NCBI RefSeq assembly: GCF_013041615.1
Contig: NZ_JABEPQ010000002.1
Span: forward strand, 310,001 to 374,000
DNA: 64,000 nucleotides
Direction: 5' to 3'
Source of the DNA: Knoellia koreensis
GTDB taxonomy: Bacteria; Actinomycetota; Actinomycetes; Actinomycetales; Dermatophilaceae
Numbering within the stretch: position 1 is the first letter of the stretch; each line of letters starts with the position of its first letter. Under the pieces are notes generated by a model. The model was not told the origin of the DNA. It made no database searches and saw nothing but the letters and a program-made list of their open reading frames with translations. The translations under genes and the position numbers were made by a program. Shown here piece by piece: positions 21,334-31,876 of this stretch.

Positions 21334-22947
21334 ATGCGCTGGCTGCCTCAGCTTGCCGTCTCCACGCGTCTGCGGATCGCCCTGGCCCTGCTCGCCGGCC
21401 TCTTCGCCTACATCACGCACGAGCTCGTCACCGCGCTGCCCTGGATCCTGCTCGTGATGGTGCTCGACCTCGCGGCGTCCGGGCTCGCGGCGCTCTCGGG
21501 GGACGACGGACGTGGGCGGCGCCTGCAGGTGCTGGGCCTGGTCCTCGCCGCCGCACTGGTCGCGGGCATCGCGATGGGGTATGCCGGCGCCTGGGCAAAG
21601 CTGCTGATCCTCATCCCGGCGTACCACGCCGGGTTGCGCTTCTCGCATCGTGGCGCCGTGCTGGCGCCGGCCGCCACCATGGCGACGGCAGTGCCTGCGG
21701 CCTGGCAGCTCGACCACCTCGACGGAGCCGAGGGACTGGCACTGGGATTCAGTGCCCTCATGGGGCTGTTGTTCGGGATGCTCGGGGCGTGGTCGGCGAA
21801 GCTCGAGCCCGAGGTGAAGGTCGTCGACACCAACCATGCGGCCGAGGCGGGGCTGTTGCTGCGACGGCTGCACGAGCTGGCGGACACGCTCGAGACCGGC
21901 TTCGACGCGCCCGCGTCGGCCGAGATGGCCCTGCAGGACCTGGCCGCGCGGATGCGCTCGACCCGCAGCGCCATCCTTGTGGGGTACGGCTCGGACCCCG
22001 CGGTCCCGCTGGCGATCCGAGGGGCCGACCGGACGCCGTGGCCGGACCCCACGGAGACCGGCTCGGTGCTTGCCCCGGCCTGGCACGACCGGGTGGCCAC
22101 CATGACCGACTGGGCCGAGGACCTCGTGGGCCGCTCGGTGATCGCCGTGCCCATGACCAACAACAACGGCGAACGCCTCGGTGTTCTCGTCGCCGACCGG
22201 CCGCTCGTCACTCCCTTCACCGAGGACGACCTGGAGTCGGCCGCCGAGGTGGCCACGCGGCATTCGACGAACATCGACCTGGCCGTCCTGTTCGCCTCAC
22301 TGCGCGAACGCGCCGGCCTCGAGGAACGGGAGCGGCTCGCGCGCGAGATGCACGACGGCATCGCGCAGGAGATGGTCGCGCTCGGTTTCAACATCGACGC
22401 ACTGCGGCACGCCGCGCGCAAGCAGGAGTCGCCGATGGCCGCCGACCTCGACGGGCTGCGCGAGGAGGTGTCGCGAGTGCTCGCAGACCTGCGGCTGCAC
22501 ATCGCGGACCTGCGGATCGCGGTGCGCCCGGACACGGGACTTGGTGCGCTGATCGGTGCGCGCCTCCAGAACTTCGGCTCGACCTCGGGCGTCACGACGC
22601 GAATGCACTTGACGGAGAACGGATTCCGGTTGCCAGCACACACCGAGGTGCTGATCTACCGTCTGTTCCTGCAGGTGCTCGCAGACGCTCGGCACTCCCT
22701 CGACGCGACAGATGTCGAGGTGCGGCTCAACGTCGCAGCGCCGAAGGCAGAGCTGTGGGTGTCGCACAACGGCACCAGCTCGTTGACGAGCCGGGACTTC
22801 AGCGAGAACCCACTGACCGGGTTGGGCGGCGAGATCACCGTCGAATCCCGTGTGGGCACTGGCATCATCGTCCGCATGCGCATGAGGGCACGAGGGGCGG
22901 CGTCGTCCGCCACGCTCTCCAACGAAAGGATCCCCCAACCGTCATGA
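21334..22947 (+). CDS. NarL-type sensor histidine kinase with weak ATPase motifs
   Basis: Protein of 537 residues. About six membrane segments occupy residues 10-150, a GAF-like domain about residues 170-320, and the HisKA_3 dimerisation helix EERERLAREMHDGIAQEMVALGFNID places the phosphoacceptor His near residue 340. The ATPase domain is poor: the N-box reads VLADARHS instead of an N..H pattern, and the D-x-G-x-G box reads VSHNGTSS. It could still be active or may signal without ATP. ATG at 21334 is preceded by GAGAGGGG. It overlaps its response regulator by ATGA and converges on tadC. Confidence 0.85.
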   Translation: MRWLPQLAVSTRLRIALALLAGLFAYITHELVTALPWILLVMVLDLAASGLAALSGDDGRGRRLQVLGLVLAAALVAGIAMGYAGAWAKLLILIPAYHAGLRFSHRGAVLAPAATMATAVPAAWQLDHLDGAEGLALGFSALMGLLFGMLGAWSAKLEPEVKVVDTNHAAEAGLLLRRLHELADTLETGFDAPASAEMALQDLAARMRSTRSAILVGYGSDPAVPLAIRGADRTPWPDPTETGSVLAPAWHDRVATMTDWAEDLVGRSVIAVPMTNNNGERLGVLVADRPLVTPFTEDDLESAAEVATRHSTNIDLAVLFASLRERAGLEERERLAREMHDGIAQEMVALGFNIDALRHAARKQESPMAADLDGLREEVSRVLADLRLHIADLRIAVRPDTGLGALIGARLQNFGSTSGVTTRMHLTENGFRLPAHTEVLIYRLFLQVLADARHSLDATDVEVRLNVAAPKAELWVSHNGTSSLTSRDFSENPLTGLGGEITVESRVGTGIIVRMRMRARGAASSATLSNERIPQPS

Positions 22948-23594
22948 CCATCAACGTCGTGGTGATCGACGACCACACGCTCGTGCGTGAGGCCGTCTGC
23001 CGGATGATCGACAGCGAGGAGGACCTGGCCGTGGTCGGCCAGGCCGGAGGGATCGCCGAGGGCAAGGCGGTGCTGGCCGCCAACCTCATCCACGTGCTCG
23101 TGGTGGACGTGTCCATGCCGGACGGCTCGGGGCTCGTGCTCGCGCGGGCTGCCCGTGAGGCGTCCCCCCGGTTGGGCATCGTCGTCCTGACGATGCACAA
23201 CGACGACGAGACGCTGTTGGAGGCGCTCGACCTCGGGGCGTCGGCGCTGGTGCTGAAGTCGGCGCCGTCGGACGAGGTCATCGCGGCCGTCCGGCGGGCG
23301 GCTGTGGCCCCTGACGCGTTCATGGCGACCGGCCTCGCAGAAGCGTTGCGGCGCAGGGACTCCAGCGACAAGCCGAGGCTCACGCCCCGCGAGTCCGAGG
23401 TGCTCGACCGGCTCGTCGCCGGCGACTCGATCGCGGCGGTGGCGAAGCGCCTCTACATGAGCGAGTCGACCGTCAAGACCCACGTGTCGAAGGTCTACGA
23501 GAAGCTCGGCGCCCACAACCGTGCATCAGCGGTGATGGCGGCCCTGCGGCTCGGTCTGGTGAAGACCGACGCCGTCGGGCACGCCCGCCGCTGA
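22944..23594 (+). CDS. NarL/LuxR-family response regulator, partner of the adjacent kinase
   Basis: Regulator of 216 residues. The receiver domain begins INVVVIDDHTLVREA; the phosphoacceptor Asp is residue 55 in VVDVSMPDG. The LuxR-type HTH reads LTPRESEVLDRLVAGDSIAAVAKRLYMSESTVKTHVSKVYEKL. It is coupled to the kinase gene by an ATGA overlap, so the two form one system. It ends 14 bases from the convergent end of the tad operon with no hairpin between. Control of pilus expression is a reasonable guess from position only. Confidence 0.92.
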   Translation: MTINVVVIDDHTLVREAVCRMIDSEEDLAVVGQAGGIAEGKAVLAANLIHVLVVDVSMPDGSGLVLARAAREASPRLGIVVLTMHNDDETLLEALDLGASALVLKSAPSDEVIAAVRRAAVAPDAFMATGLAEALRRRDSSDKPRLTPRESEVLDRLVAGDSIAAVAKRLYMSESTVKTHVSKVYEKLGAHNRASAVMAALRLGLVKTDAVGHARR

Positions 23595-23608
23595 CCCTGC
23601 GCGACCGG

Positions 23609-24532
23609 TCAGCCCATCCCGCTGAACGTGTCGACGATGCGGATGGCGCCGGGGCCGATGATCACGATGAACAGTGCGGGGAAGATGCACAGCAGCATCG
23701 GGAAGAGGATCTTCACGGGCACCTTCTGCGCCTTCTCCTCCGCACGCTGACGACGCACCAACCGCATCTGCACGGACTGCTCACGCAGGACGTTCGCGAT
23801 GGGCAGACCGAGTCGGTCCGCCTGCACGAGGGCGCTCACGAAGTTCTTGGCCTCGGGCACCGTGGTTCGTTCGGCCAAGGATGAGAATGCCGCGCCGCGG
23901 GACTTGCCGATCTGGATCTCGGACAGCACACGGGCGAACTCGCCTGCGATGGGGCCGTCAACCGAACGCGCGACCTGGAGCAGCGCCGCGTCGAAGCCTT
24001 GGCCTGCCTCGACACAGACGGTGAGCATGTCGAGGGCATCGGCAAGGCCCCGCTGTAGCTCGTCCTGACGCTTCAAGCCCTGGTTGTAGAGCAGCAGGTC
24101 CGGCAGGAAGAAGAGGAGCGCGGCGCCGGCGGCCGCGTAGAGGAGGCCACGAAGGCTGATCCCGCCGATGACCAACCCGAGGGCAACGCCGATGAGGACG
24201 CCGACGCCCTTGCCGGTCATGATCCTCTCGGCAGTCCAGCCGGCCGGGTTGCCTGCGAGGTCGAGGCGCCGCTGCAGCTTCTCGGAGGTGCCGTTCGGTG
24301 AGAGCCGGAACGCGAAGCCGCGCAGCGCGCGCATGACGGGCAAGGCCAGCCGCTCGTAGGCGGGCAGCTCGGCGCGGCCCACCTCGCGCGTGTCGACACC
24401 ATGCTCGATGAGGGCCAGCGAGCGGGCCACGCCGGTCGCCTCGCCCGCACCGTAACCGAAGGCCAGCACGAGCAGCGCGAGGGCTGAGCCGATCGCGACG
24501 ACGCCCAGGATCAACAAGACAGAGCCCATCAT
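23609..24532 (-). CDS. tadC: Tad pilus assembly platform protein TadC (T2SSF family)
   Basis: Inner-membrane platform protein for Flp/Tad pilus assembly, 307 residues. Two N-terminal membrane segments and a middle pair precede the T2SSF domain, which starts near residue 160 (RQDELQRGLADALDMLTVCVEAGQGFDAALLQVA). The C-terminal membrane helix is FPMLLCIFPALFIVIIGPGAI. This is the TadC-like half of the usual TadB/TadC pair. The ATG shares one base with the stop of the upstream VWA-TadB gene (TGATG). It is the last gene of the tad operon. Confidence 0.88.
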   Translation of the reverse strand: MMGSVLLILGVVAIGSALALLVLAFGYGAGEATGVARSLALIEHGVDTREVGRAELPAYERLALPVMRALRGFAFRLSPNGTSEKLQRRLDLAGNPAGWTAERIMTGKGVGVLIGVALGLVIGGISLRGLLYAAAGAALLFFLPDLLLYNQGLKRQDELQRGLADALDMLTVCVEAGQGFDAALLQVARSVDGPIAGEFARVLSEIQIGKSRGAAFSSLAERTTVPEAKNFVSALVQADRLGLPIANVLREQSVQMRLVRRQRAEEKAQKVPVKILFPMLLCIFPALFIVIIGPGAIRIVDTFSGMG

Positions 24533-26532
24533 CACACCTGCACATCCACGACTTTGCGCATCCAGTAGACGCCTATCACCAGACTCACGACCCCCATGCC
24601 CAACATGGCCAGCCCCAAGGGGCGGGTCCACAAGAGCTCCACGTACTCCCGGTTGGTCTGCATGGTGTAGAGGAAGATGCCGATCGGCAGCGCGATCAGG
24701 ATGTATGCCGACAGGCGTCCCTCGGCGGACAGCGCGCGCACGTGCCGTTTGAGCGACTCGCGCTCGCGCAGGGTGGCCGCGGTGGTCCGCAGGGTCTCGG
24801 CCAGGTTGCCACCGACCTCACGCTGGATGCGGATGGCCATCACGGTCCAGCGCATGTTGCTGCTACCGGTGCGCTCGGACAACCTCTCCAACGACTCTCC
24901 GATGTCCGCGCCGATGCGGGTCTCCGCCAGCGCCCGGCTGAACTCCTTAGCCGCGGGCTCGGCTGCGTCCTTCGAGACCGCGTCCAGGGCTTGGAGGAGC
25001 GAGAAGCCGGTGGAGAGGCTCGAGGCCACGAGGGTGAGGACATCCGGCAGCTGCGCCTCGAACTTCTTGGAGCGCCGCTTGGCGAGGAAACGCAGCACGA
25101 ACGCTGGAAGGACCAGGCCGAAGCCGACCCCGAGCAGCATGGCGAACAGCGTCGTCAGTGGACCGCCCCGCAAGAGCAGCATCGACGTGGCAGTCGTGGC
25201 GAACACCGCCACGATCCGCAGCACCCACCACTCCCCCGCCCGCAGCGGGAGGTCCGCACGCTCGATGAGGGCCATGGTCTTGCTCGTCGACTCACGGCCT
25301 TCCATGACGCGGTCACCGATGTTGACCAGGTTGGCAGAAAGGCTTGCAGCGCTCACACCGCTCGAGCCTGCGTAGGGCACGGAGGTGGTCGGGTTCACGT
25401 AGCGCTCGATCGCATCGACGCGCTTGGACCTGCGCGAGCGGAGCGTGGGAGCCAAGAGCGCCAGGGCGAGCACCATCAGGCCCAGGAACATGGCACCGAC
25501 GGCGATGAACACCATCGTGTTGCTCTGGCTCAGGGCGTTGAGACGGGCCAGCGGCGGATGCGGCGCGGAGGGGTTCGACACGGGCGGCGCAGCGACCGCC
25601 GGCGTACTCGACGGCTTCGGAGCAGGAGCGCCGAAGTCGAATGTCGTCCTGACCGAGAACGGCCGGTCGCCCGCCATGCCCGTCAGCGTCACGGGCAGCA
25701 CCGAGGAGAGCCCGGGCTCCGGTCGAATCGTGAAGTTGACCTGCGAGTCCAGGACCTTGGCGGCGGCCTCGAACGCGGCCTTGACCGCCTCGGCGTTTCC
25801 GGCAGCTGCCACGCTGCCACCGCCCGCCTGCGCGAAGTCCTTGAGCACCGAGGCATCGGCTTCGGCGCTCTTGAAGGCGATCGCCTCGGTACGGACCCCG
25901 TACTTCTTCACGGCGGCCGTGGCCGACGCCTGGTCTGCCTTCCGGCTGGCCGTGTCGCCACCGTCGCTCAGGAGGATGACACTGCGGTCGTCGTAGCCCT
26001 GGAGGCTCGCGGCAGCCAGTGCCACGGCGTCGTACAGCGACGTCTCTCCCTTGGACACCAACGAGTTCACGGCCTGCTGGACGGCTGCACGGTTGGTCGT
26101 GGGTGCGACGTCGATGCCCGCCGTGCCGGAGAACGACACCAGTCCGACCGCGACATCCTTGGGCGCATCCGCAAGGAACGCAGCAACGGACGCACGGACG
26201 GTCTGCATGCCGCTGGCACCCATCGAGCCGCTGGTGTCGACGACCAGCATGTTGGCCCGCTTCGTGGTCGCCACAGGCCGCGTGGACACGGGGTAGTCCT
26301 TGCCAGCGACGGTGGAGCGAAGACTGCCCGGATCGACCGTCAGGACCTCCTGCCCACCACGCACGGTGAGGACACCCGTGAGGTTGTCCGCGGCATACGC
26401 CATCGACCCGACGGAGGCGGGCACCGGCTCACCCGCGGCGCTGGAGGCGCCGGAGACCGTGACCCCCAACGAAGCCGCGAGCACCACTGCGAGCAGACCC
26501 CGAACAGGTCCGAACGGCATACGGATGGCCAC
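24532..26532 (-). CDS. VWA domain fused to TadB-type pilus platform protein
   Basis: Protein of 666 residues with an unusual build. It has a signal-peptide-like N-terminus, then an extracytoplasmic von Willebrand A domain with a MIDAS motif DTSGSMG at residue 99 and LLSDGGDT further on. A Pro-rich stretch leads into a membrane helix around residues 345-370. Three or four further membrane segments surround a T2SSF domain (KFEAQLPDVLTLVASSLSTGFSLLQALDAVSKDA to the RLSAYILIALPIGIFLY helix). The second half is a standard TadB. The fusion suggests that the platform has an external, metal-dependent adhesion or sensing module. It lies between cpaF and tadC. Confidence 0.88.
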   Translation of the reverse strand: MAIRMPFGPVRGLLAVVLAASLGVTVSGASSAAGEPVPASVGSMAYAADNLTGVLTVRGGQEVLTVDPGSLRSTVAGKDYPVSTRPVATTKRANMLVVDTSGSMGASGMQTVRASVAAFLADAPKDVAVGLVSFSGTAGIDVAPTTNRAAVQQAVNSLVSKGETSLYDAVALAAASLQGYDDRSVILLSDGGDTASRKADQASATAAVKKYGVRTEAIAFKSAEADASVLKDFAQAGGGSVAAAGNAEAVKAAFEAAAKVLDSQVNFTIRPEPGLSSVLPVTLTGMAGDRPFSVRTTFDFGAPAPKPSSTPAVAAPPVSNPSAPHPPLARLNALSQSNTMVFIAVGAMFLGLMVLALALLAPTLRSRRSKRVDAIERYVNPTTSVPYAGSSGVSAASLSANLVNIGDRVMEGRESTSKTMALIERADLPLRAGEWWVLRIVAVFATTATSMLLLRGGPLTTLFAMLLGVGFGLVLPAFVLRFLAKRRSKKFEAQLPDVLTLVASSLSTGFSLLQALDAVSKDAAEPAAKEFSRALAETRIGADIGESLERLSERTGSSNMRWTVMAIRIQREVGGNLAETLRTTAATLRERESLKRHVRALSAEGRLSAYILIALPIGIFLYTMQTNREYVELLWTRPLGLAMLGMGVVSLVIGVYWMRKVVDVQV

Positions 26533-27908
<1,376 letters not shown>

Positions 27909-27912
<4 letters not shown>

Positions 27913-29093
27913 GAACGACCACTCCTTCCGAGGCTCCACCGACGCTGAGTGGCGGCTTCGTTCTTGGTTTCGGGGATCACCGGCCGACCCACGACACGGA
28001 CGTACTTGTCGGTCAGCTCCTTGAGGGCTGCGCTCACCGGGTGGCGTGGCTCGTCGATGACGATCGGGACGCCCTTGTTCACCGAGGCAGGCACCTGCGA
28101 GCTGGTCGGCACCGTCAGGGCGATGTCCTGACGGATCGCGGTGACGACGTCCTCAGCGCGCAGGCCCACCTTGGCGTCCGACCGGTTGAGGACGACGAGA
28201 CGCGACTCCTTGGGCGTGCCCAACAGGTCGAGCGTGTCGAGGCTGAGCCGCAGGTTCTTGACCGCCGGGATGTCGAGGGTGGCGATGAGGATGAGCAGGT
28301 CACTGTTGTCGAAGGCCGCGAGCACGTGCTCGGTGAAGGCTGGCGGCGTGTCGATGATGACGAAGTCGTAGACCGTCTTGGCGACTCGCAGCATCTCGTG
28401 GATCGTGCTGCCCGGAATGCGGTCAGCGTCGCTGGGGTCGGGGGGCGCGGCGGCGGCGTCGAGACCACTGGTGTGGCGAGTGACCACCGAGGCCAGACCT
28501 TGGGCATCGATGTGGCCGGCCATGCCGACCAGGCTCATGATCGAGTTCTGAGGGAGCATCTGCAGGCTGATCGCGACGTCACCGAAGGCGAGGTCGAGGT
28601 CGACGAGCAGGACCTTCGAGCCACTCGTGGCGAGGTATGCCGCGATGTTGGTCGCGAAGGTCGTCTTGCCCACTCCGCCCTTGGCCGAGAAGACCGTGAT
28701 GACCTTGCCGTCGCGGCTTCCCTCGTTCGTGGTGTGGCCGGCGACCCGCTGGGAGATCTCGCGGCTGCGGCGCGCCGCGTCGGCCAGAGAGGTGAGGTCG
28801 TCGGCCTGGACGACCTCCCGGACACCGGCGCGCAACGACTGCGCCAACACGGTCATGTCGACGCGGCGGCGCAGCAGGATCACGCCCAGCTCGGGCCGTT
28901 CGAACCGCATCGCCTCGCTGAAGGTGCACGCAGTGCCGAACTCCACATCGGGGCCGATGACGACGAGCTGCTCACCGGGATCGGCGTCGAGGGCCCGGCT
29001 GATCGCCGTCGGTGAGTCGAGACGGTCGACATCGCCGAGCGCGACGCGGAAGCTCTCGATCGAAGCCGGGTCGTTGTCCCAGAGGATCGTCAC
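27909..29093 (-). CDS. cpaE: CpaE/TadZ-like pilus localisation ATPase
   Basis: Protein of 394 residues. The N-terminal domain is receiver-like (QLVVIGPDVEFGTACTFSEAMRFERPELGVILLRRRVDM). The C-terminal MinD/ParA-type ATPase has an intact deviant Walker A, SAKGGVGKTTFATN, near residue 140, then VLLVDLDLAFGDVAISL and VIIDTPPAF. TadZ/CpaE proteins mark the cellular site of pilus assembly. It overlaps both neighbours by four bases (cpaB upstream, cpaF downstream). Compare the second CpaE-like protein at 7782-9041, which lacks the P-loop lysines. Confidence 0.92.
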
Positions 29094-29896
29094 TTCAGCA
29101 CTCCCCTCAGGTCCACCAGGTTGGTGTCGTCCACCCGGGTCACGGTGCCCATCTTCAGGTCGGAGCTGCGCAGGCCTGCGTAGAGGTTGCCCTTCTGGAT
29201 GGCGTGCACGAGCTTGACCGAGTCCTGGGGCTTGACGGCGACGGTCACGAGGAAGGCAGGGGCACCGGTGTTGGCGGCCGGCTTCGCTTCGCTGTCGGCC
29301 ACGGTGGCGACCGGCGCTCCGGGCGTGAGGGCGGCGTCGCCCATGCCGATGACGAGGACGTCGTCCATGATCATGCTGGTGCCGCTGATCCCAGCTGCGT
29401 TGAGTGCCTTGGACTTGCTGTCGTCACCAATCGACTTGATCTGGTAGGTGTCGTAGATCGCGATGCGGCTGCCCGGTGTCACGAAGCTGCCGACGTGGGC
29501 GGGGTCGGACAGGCTGACCGAGATGGCGATCATCCCCTGCGGCACCTCGATGGCCTTCGCGCCCGTGGGCGTAGTGCCGAAGCGAGATGCCTGGAGGTAT
29601 TCGCCGGGTGCGATATCGGTCAGGGCGAGGAGGTTCTCGTTCTTGGTGTCCACGTTGGTCAGGACGCCGACCGGTGCAGCCTTGGCCGGCACCTGGGTGC
29701 GGACGATGAGGCCGGACCGGACGGCATCCTTCAGCGTGGTTGACGTGGGCACCATCGCGGTCGACACGTAGACCGTCGTCGGCTGGTTGGCCGCGACCGC
29801 GCGGCTGTCAGCGCCGCGGGCGTAGAGGAACACTGCCACCACGCCCACGAGGGCGATGAGGGCTGCAGCGAAGATGGCAATGATACGACGTCCCAT
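29090..29896 (-). CDS. cpaB: Flp pilus assembly protein CpaB/RcpC
   Basis: Protein of 268 residues with one N-terminal membrane helix (IIAIFAAALIALVGVVAVFLYAR), a SAF-like domain from about residue 40 (TVYVSTAMVPTSTTLKDAVRSGLIVRTQVP) and an RcpC-type domain (VPQGMIAISVSL, GSRIAIYDTY, MIMDDVLVIGMG). CpaB acts outside the membrane in pilus assembly. It ends in an ATGA overlap with cpaE. The ATG at 29894-29896 gives the expected short cytoplasmic start; the frame is open upstream to 29959 but that would overlap the TadG-like gene. Confidence 0.9.
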   Translation of the reverse strand: MGRRIIAIFAAALIALVGVVAVFLYARGADSRAVAANQPTTVYVSTAMVPTSTTLKDAVRSGLIVRTQVPAKAAPVGVLTNVDTKNENLLALTDIAPGEYLQASRFGTTPTGAKAIEVPQGMIAISVSLSDPAHVGSFVTPGSRIAIYDTYQIKSIGDDSKSKALNAAGISGTSMIMDDVLVIGMGDAALTPGAPVATVADSEAKPAANTGAPAFLVTVAVKPQDSVKLVHAIQKGNLYAGLRSSDLKMGTVTRVDDTNLVDLRGVLK

Positions 29897-29912
29897 GATG
29901 AAGTCAGATTCC

Positions 29913-31172
29913 TTAGCCGAGGGGTCCGACCTGGGTGAGCCCGTAGTTGGGCGCACCACCGCCGGGTGGGTTGGTGAGTTGCTGGAGTTGGGCGGCGGTG
30001 ATCAGGTCCTTGGTGAACCAACCACTCATGCACCTGTCACCGCCGGTGCAGGGCACGTTTCCCGTAACGATGGATGCCTTGGTGCTGCTGGAGAAGTACC
30101 AACCCGTCAGGTAGAAGGCCGCGTATCCCGACACGTGGTAGTACGTGTTGTTTCCATTGCCCGAATTGCAGTTCGTCGCTGGGTCAGTGGGATCGACGGA
30201 CGTGGTGTTCGTCATGCAGTCGAAGATCGGCAGGTAGACGATCGTGCCCACAAGCGTGTTGAAGCTGGCATCGGGGCAGGGCGTCGAGTTGCCGGGCTGA
30301 CCGTGGTACCAGTCGCCGTTGGTGGTGGCGACACTGCACGTCGTGACAGTGTCCAACTGCGAGAAACCACCCGGAGCGGTGTGCCCATTCCACGTCGGAC
30401 AGGTCCCGATGGCCCCCTTGGTGTAGATGGTCTTCTCCCAGCTCGTCGACCAGGGGTTGCCAGGGCCGTAGCCGTACGGCGTGATGCTCCCATCCGGGCT
30501 CGGCGGGTAGACCGCTGGTGGCCCCGGAGGAGGTTTGTAACCAGTCTGTCGCGCCCATTCGCAGTACGACACGACGATCGGTAGCACGTTGAGTGTGGTG
30601 GGGTTGACGGGCCCCCAGCCTGCTCTGGCGCAAGCCACGACGGTGGATTGAGAGGTCCCCCCGACCAGCATCCGAGCGAACTTGTTCGAGATGGTCGACG
30701 TGCCCGCTGGTGTCTTCGTCTCGGTCCTCGCCTCGAGGTACGGCAGACCAGCGGCTCCGGTGGGAACCGTTGGGCAGTCGGTTACGCCTGGTGTCGCATT
30801 TGATGGGCAGGGAGTGAGCGTCGCGGGGCTCAGCGCAACCGCGGCCGCGCTGCCACACACCGACCGGACCCTGCTGACTCCGTCGTTGGCGTTCGCGTTG
30901 TCGATGGTGTCGAGATTGCTCCCGGCGGCGGCGCTGGGCGAGCAGGCGGTCGGGGCATCGGCGCACTTCTGTGCGGCCAACATAACGGTGGCGTCAGCAC
31001 CGTTCTGGAGCTGACGACGCTCCCACATGAGGTTGCCCACATCCACACTCAGGGCCGCCGCACCGAAGAGCACAGGGACGAGAAGGATCACCGTGAGCAC
31101 CGCAGAGGCGCCTCGCTCCCGCGACGAGCGGGACCTCGCGGACAGCCCAATGCAGTGCTTGCTCATGCGCAT
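29913..31172 (-). CDS. TadG-like pilus-associated protein
   Basis: Protein of about 419 residues. The N-terminal TadG-like segment, RERGASAVLTVILLVPVLFGAAALSVDVGNLMWERRQLQNGADATVMLAAQ, has the pre-pilin-like hydrophobic helix. A long Cys-, Gly- and Pro-containing extracellular region follows with no recognised domain (paired Cys suggest disulphides). TadG-type proteins are pseudopilins or surface parts of the Tad system. It is coupled to the upstream TadE gene: ATG at 31166 gives an ATGA overlap, ATG at 31172 a 10-base overlap. Base composition is lower in G+C than in the core genes around it. Confidence 0.85.
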   Translation of the reverse strand: MRMSKHCIGLSARSRSSRERGASAVLTVILLVPVLFGAAALSVDVGNLMWERRQLQNGADATVMLAAQKCADAPTACSPSAAAGSNLDTIDNANANDGVSRVRSVCGSAAAVALSPATLTPCPSNATPGVTDCPTVPTGAAGLPYLEARTETKTPAGTSTISNKFARMLVGGTSQSTVVACARAGWGPVNPTTLNVLPIVVSYCEWARQTGYKPPPGPPAVYPPSPDGSITPYGYGPGNPWSTSWEKTIYTKGAIGTCPTWNGHTAPGGFSQLDTVTTCSVATTNGDWYHGQPGNSTPCPDASFNTLVGTIVYLPIFDCMTNTTSVDPTDPATNCNSGNGNNTYYHVSGYAAFYLTGWYFSSSTKASIVTGNVPCTGGDRCMSGWFTKDLITAAQLQQLTNPPGGGAPNYGLTQVGPLG

Positions 31173-31582
31173 GTCATCGTCGCCGTTCCCTTGATCGCCG
31201 GCTTGGGAAGACCCGGCACGAACTTGAGGACCGTGTAGTCATACGGAGCCGCGACCGTCACCGTGATCTGGGATCCCGGACCCGCCGAACAGTCCCAAGC
31301 TGTCGAGCTGACGGTCAACGATCCGGAGGTCAGAGGGCTGGCGGCGTTCCTGATGCGTCCGTCGATGTAGCCCTGGCTCCAGCCGGTCGCCACCGAGGCG
31401 TTGGTGACGACCATGCGCGCCCCGTCACGGGCTGCATTGGTGAGGAGGATCTGCTTGTTGAACATGATCCCGAAGTCGATGATGCCACCGACAAGCAAGA
31501 GCAGAACGGGCAGGATCAGCCCGAATTCCACTGCGGCAGCGCCTCGTTCGCGACGCGACAGCCGCACTTGACGAGTTCGCAT
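31163..31582 (-). CDS. tadE: TadE-family pseudopilin
   Basis: Protein of 139 residues. The TadE-like N-terminus reads RRERGAAAVEFGLILPVLLLLVGGIIDFGIMFN, with the cleavage-type G-A-A-A-V-E-F pattern. A short extracellular domain with two Cys (AWDCSAGPG and the terminal TMTCA) follows. TadE proteins are minor pseudopilins that need prepilin peptidase processing. The ATG shares one base with the stop of the preceding pilin-like gene (TGATG). Confidence 0.9.
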   Translation of the reverse strand: MRTRQVRLSRRERGAAAVEFGLILPVLLLLVGGIIDFGIMFNKQILLTNAARDGARMVVTNASVATGWSQGYIDGRIRNAASPLTSGSLTVSSTAWDCSAGPGSQITVTVAAPYDYTVLKFVPGLPKPAIKGTATMTCA

Positions 31583-31824
31583 CACAAAGCGCTCGACGGC
31601 ACGTTGAACAGCTCGATCATGTTCTGGCCGAACAGTGCCACGGCGCCGACGATCACGACGGCGATGAGACTCACCATCAGCGCGTACTCGACGGCTGTCG
31701 CCCCGTGGTCGGCTCGGTTGGTCCCGAGCCGACCACGGGAACCACCCGCCGGAGAATCGAAGCACCAGATCACGTTGACCGGCATATCGACGACGACCGA
31801 ATCGCTGTACTGATCCTGGTTCAT
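31582..31824 (-). CDS. Flp-type pilin-like protein with long leader
   Basis: Protein of 80 residues. The last 40 residues are a Flp/type IVb pilin (G-ATAVEYALMVSLIAVVIVGAVALFGQNM), with cleavage expected after the Gly of the HGATAVEY motif near residue 41. The leader before it, about 41 residues, is far longer than the 10-20 residues of normal Flp pilins and contains CFDSPAGGSRGRLG. The ATG is well supported by AAGGAG six bases upstream, so the long leader is real. It may be a minor pilin. It lies between two short pilins and TadE. Confidence 0.82.
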   Translation of the reverse strand: MNQDQYSDSVVVDMPVNVIWCFDSPAGGSRGRLGTNRADHGATAVEYALMVSLIAVVIVGAVALFGQNMIELFNVPSSAL

Positions 31825-31876
31825 CCAACTCTCCTTCTGGCGCGTGGCATCCGACCCGTCGGTGCCTCCGTGTTGC

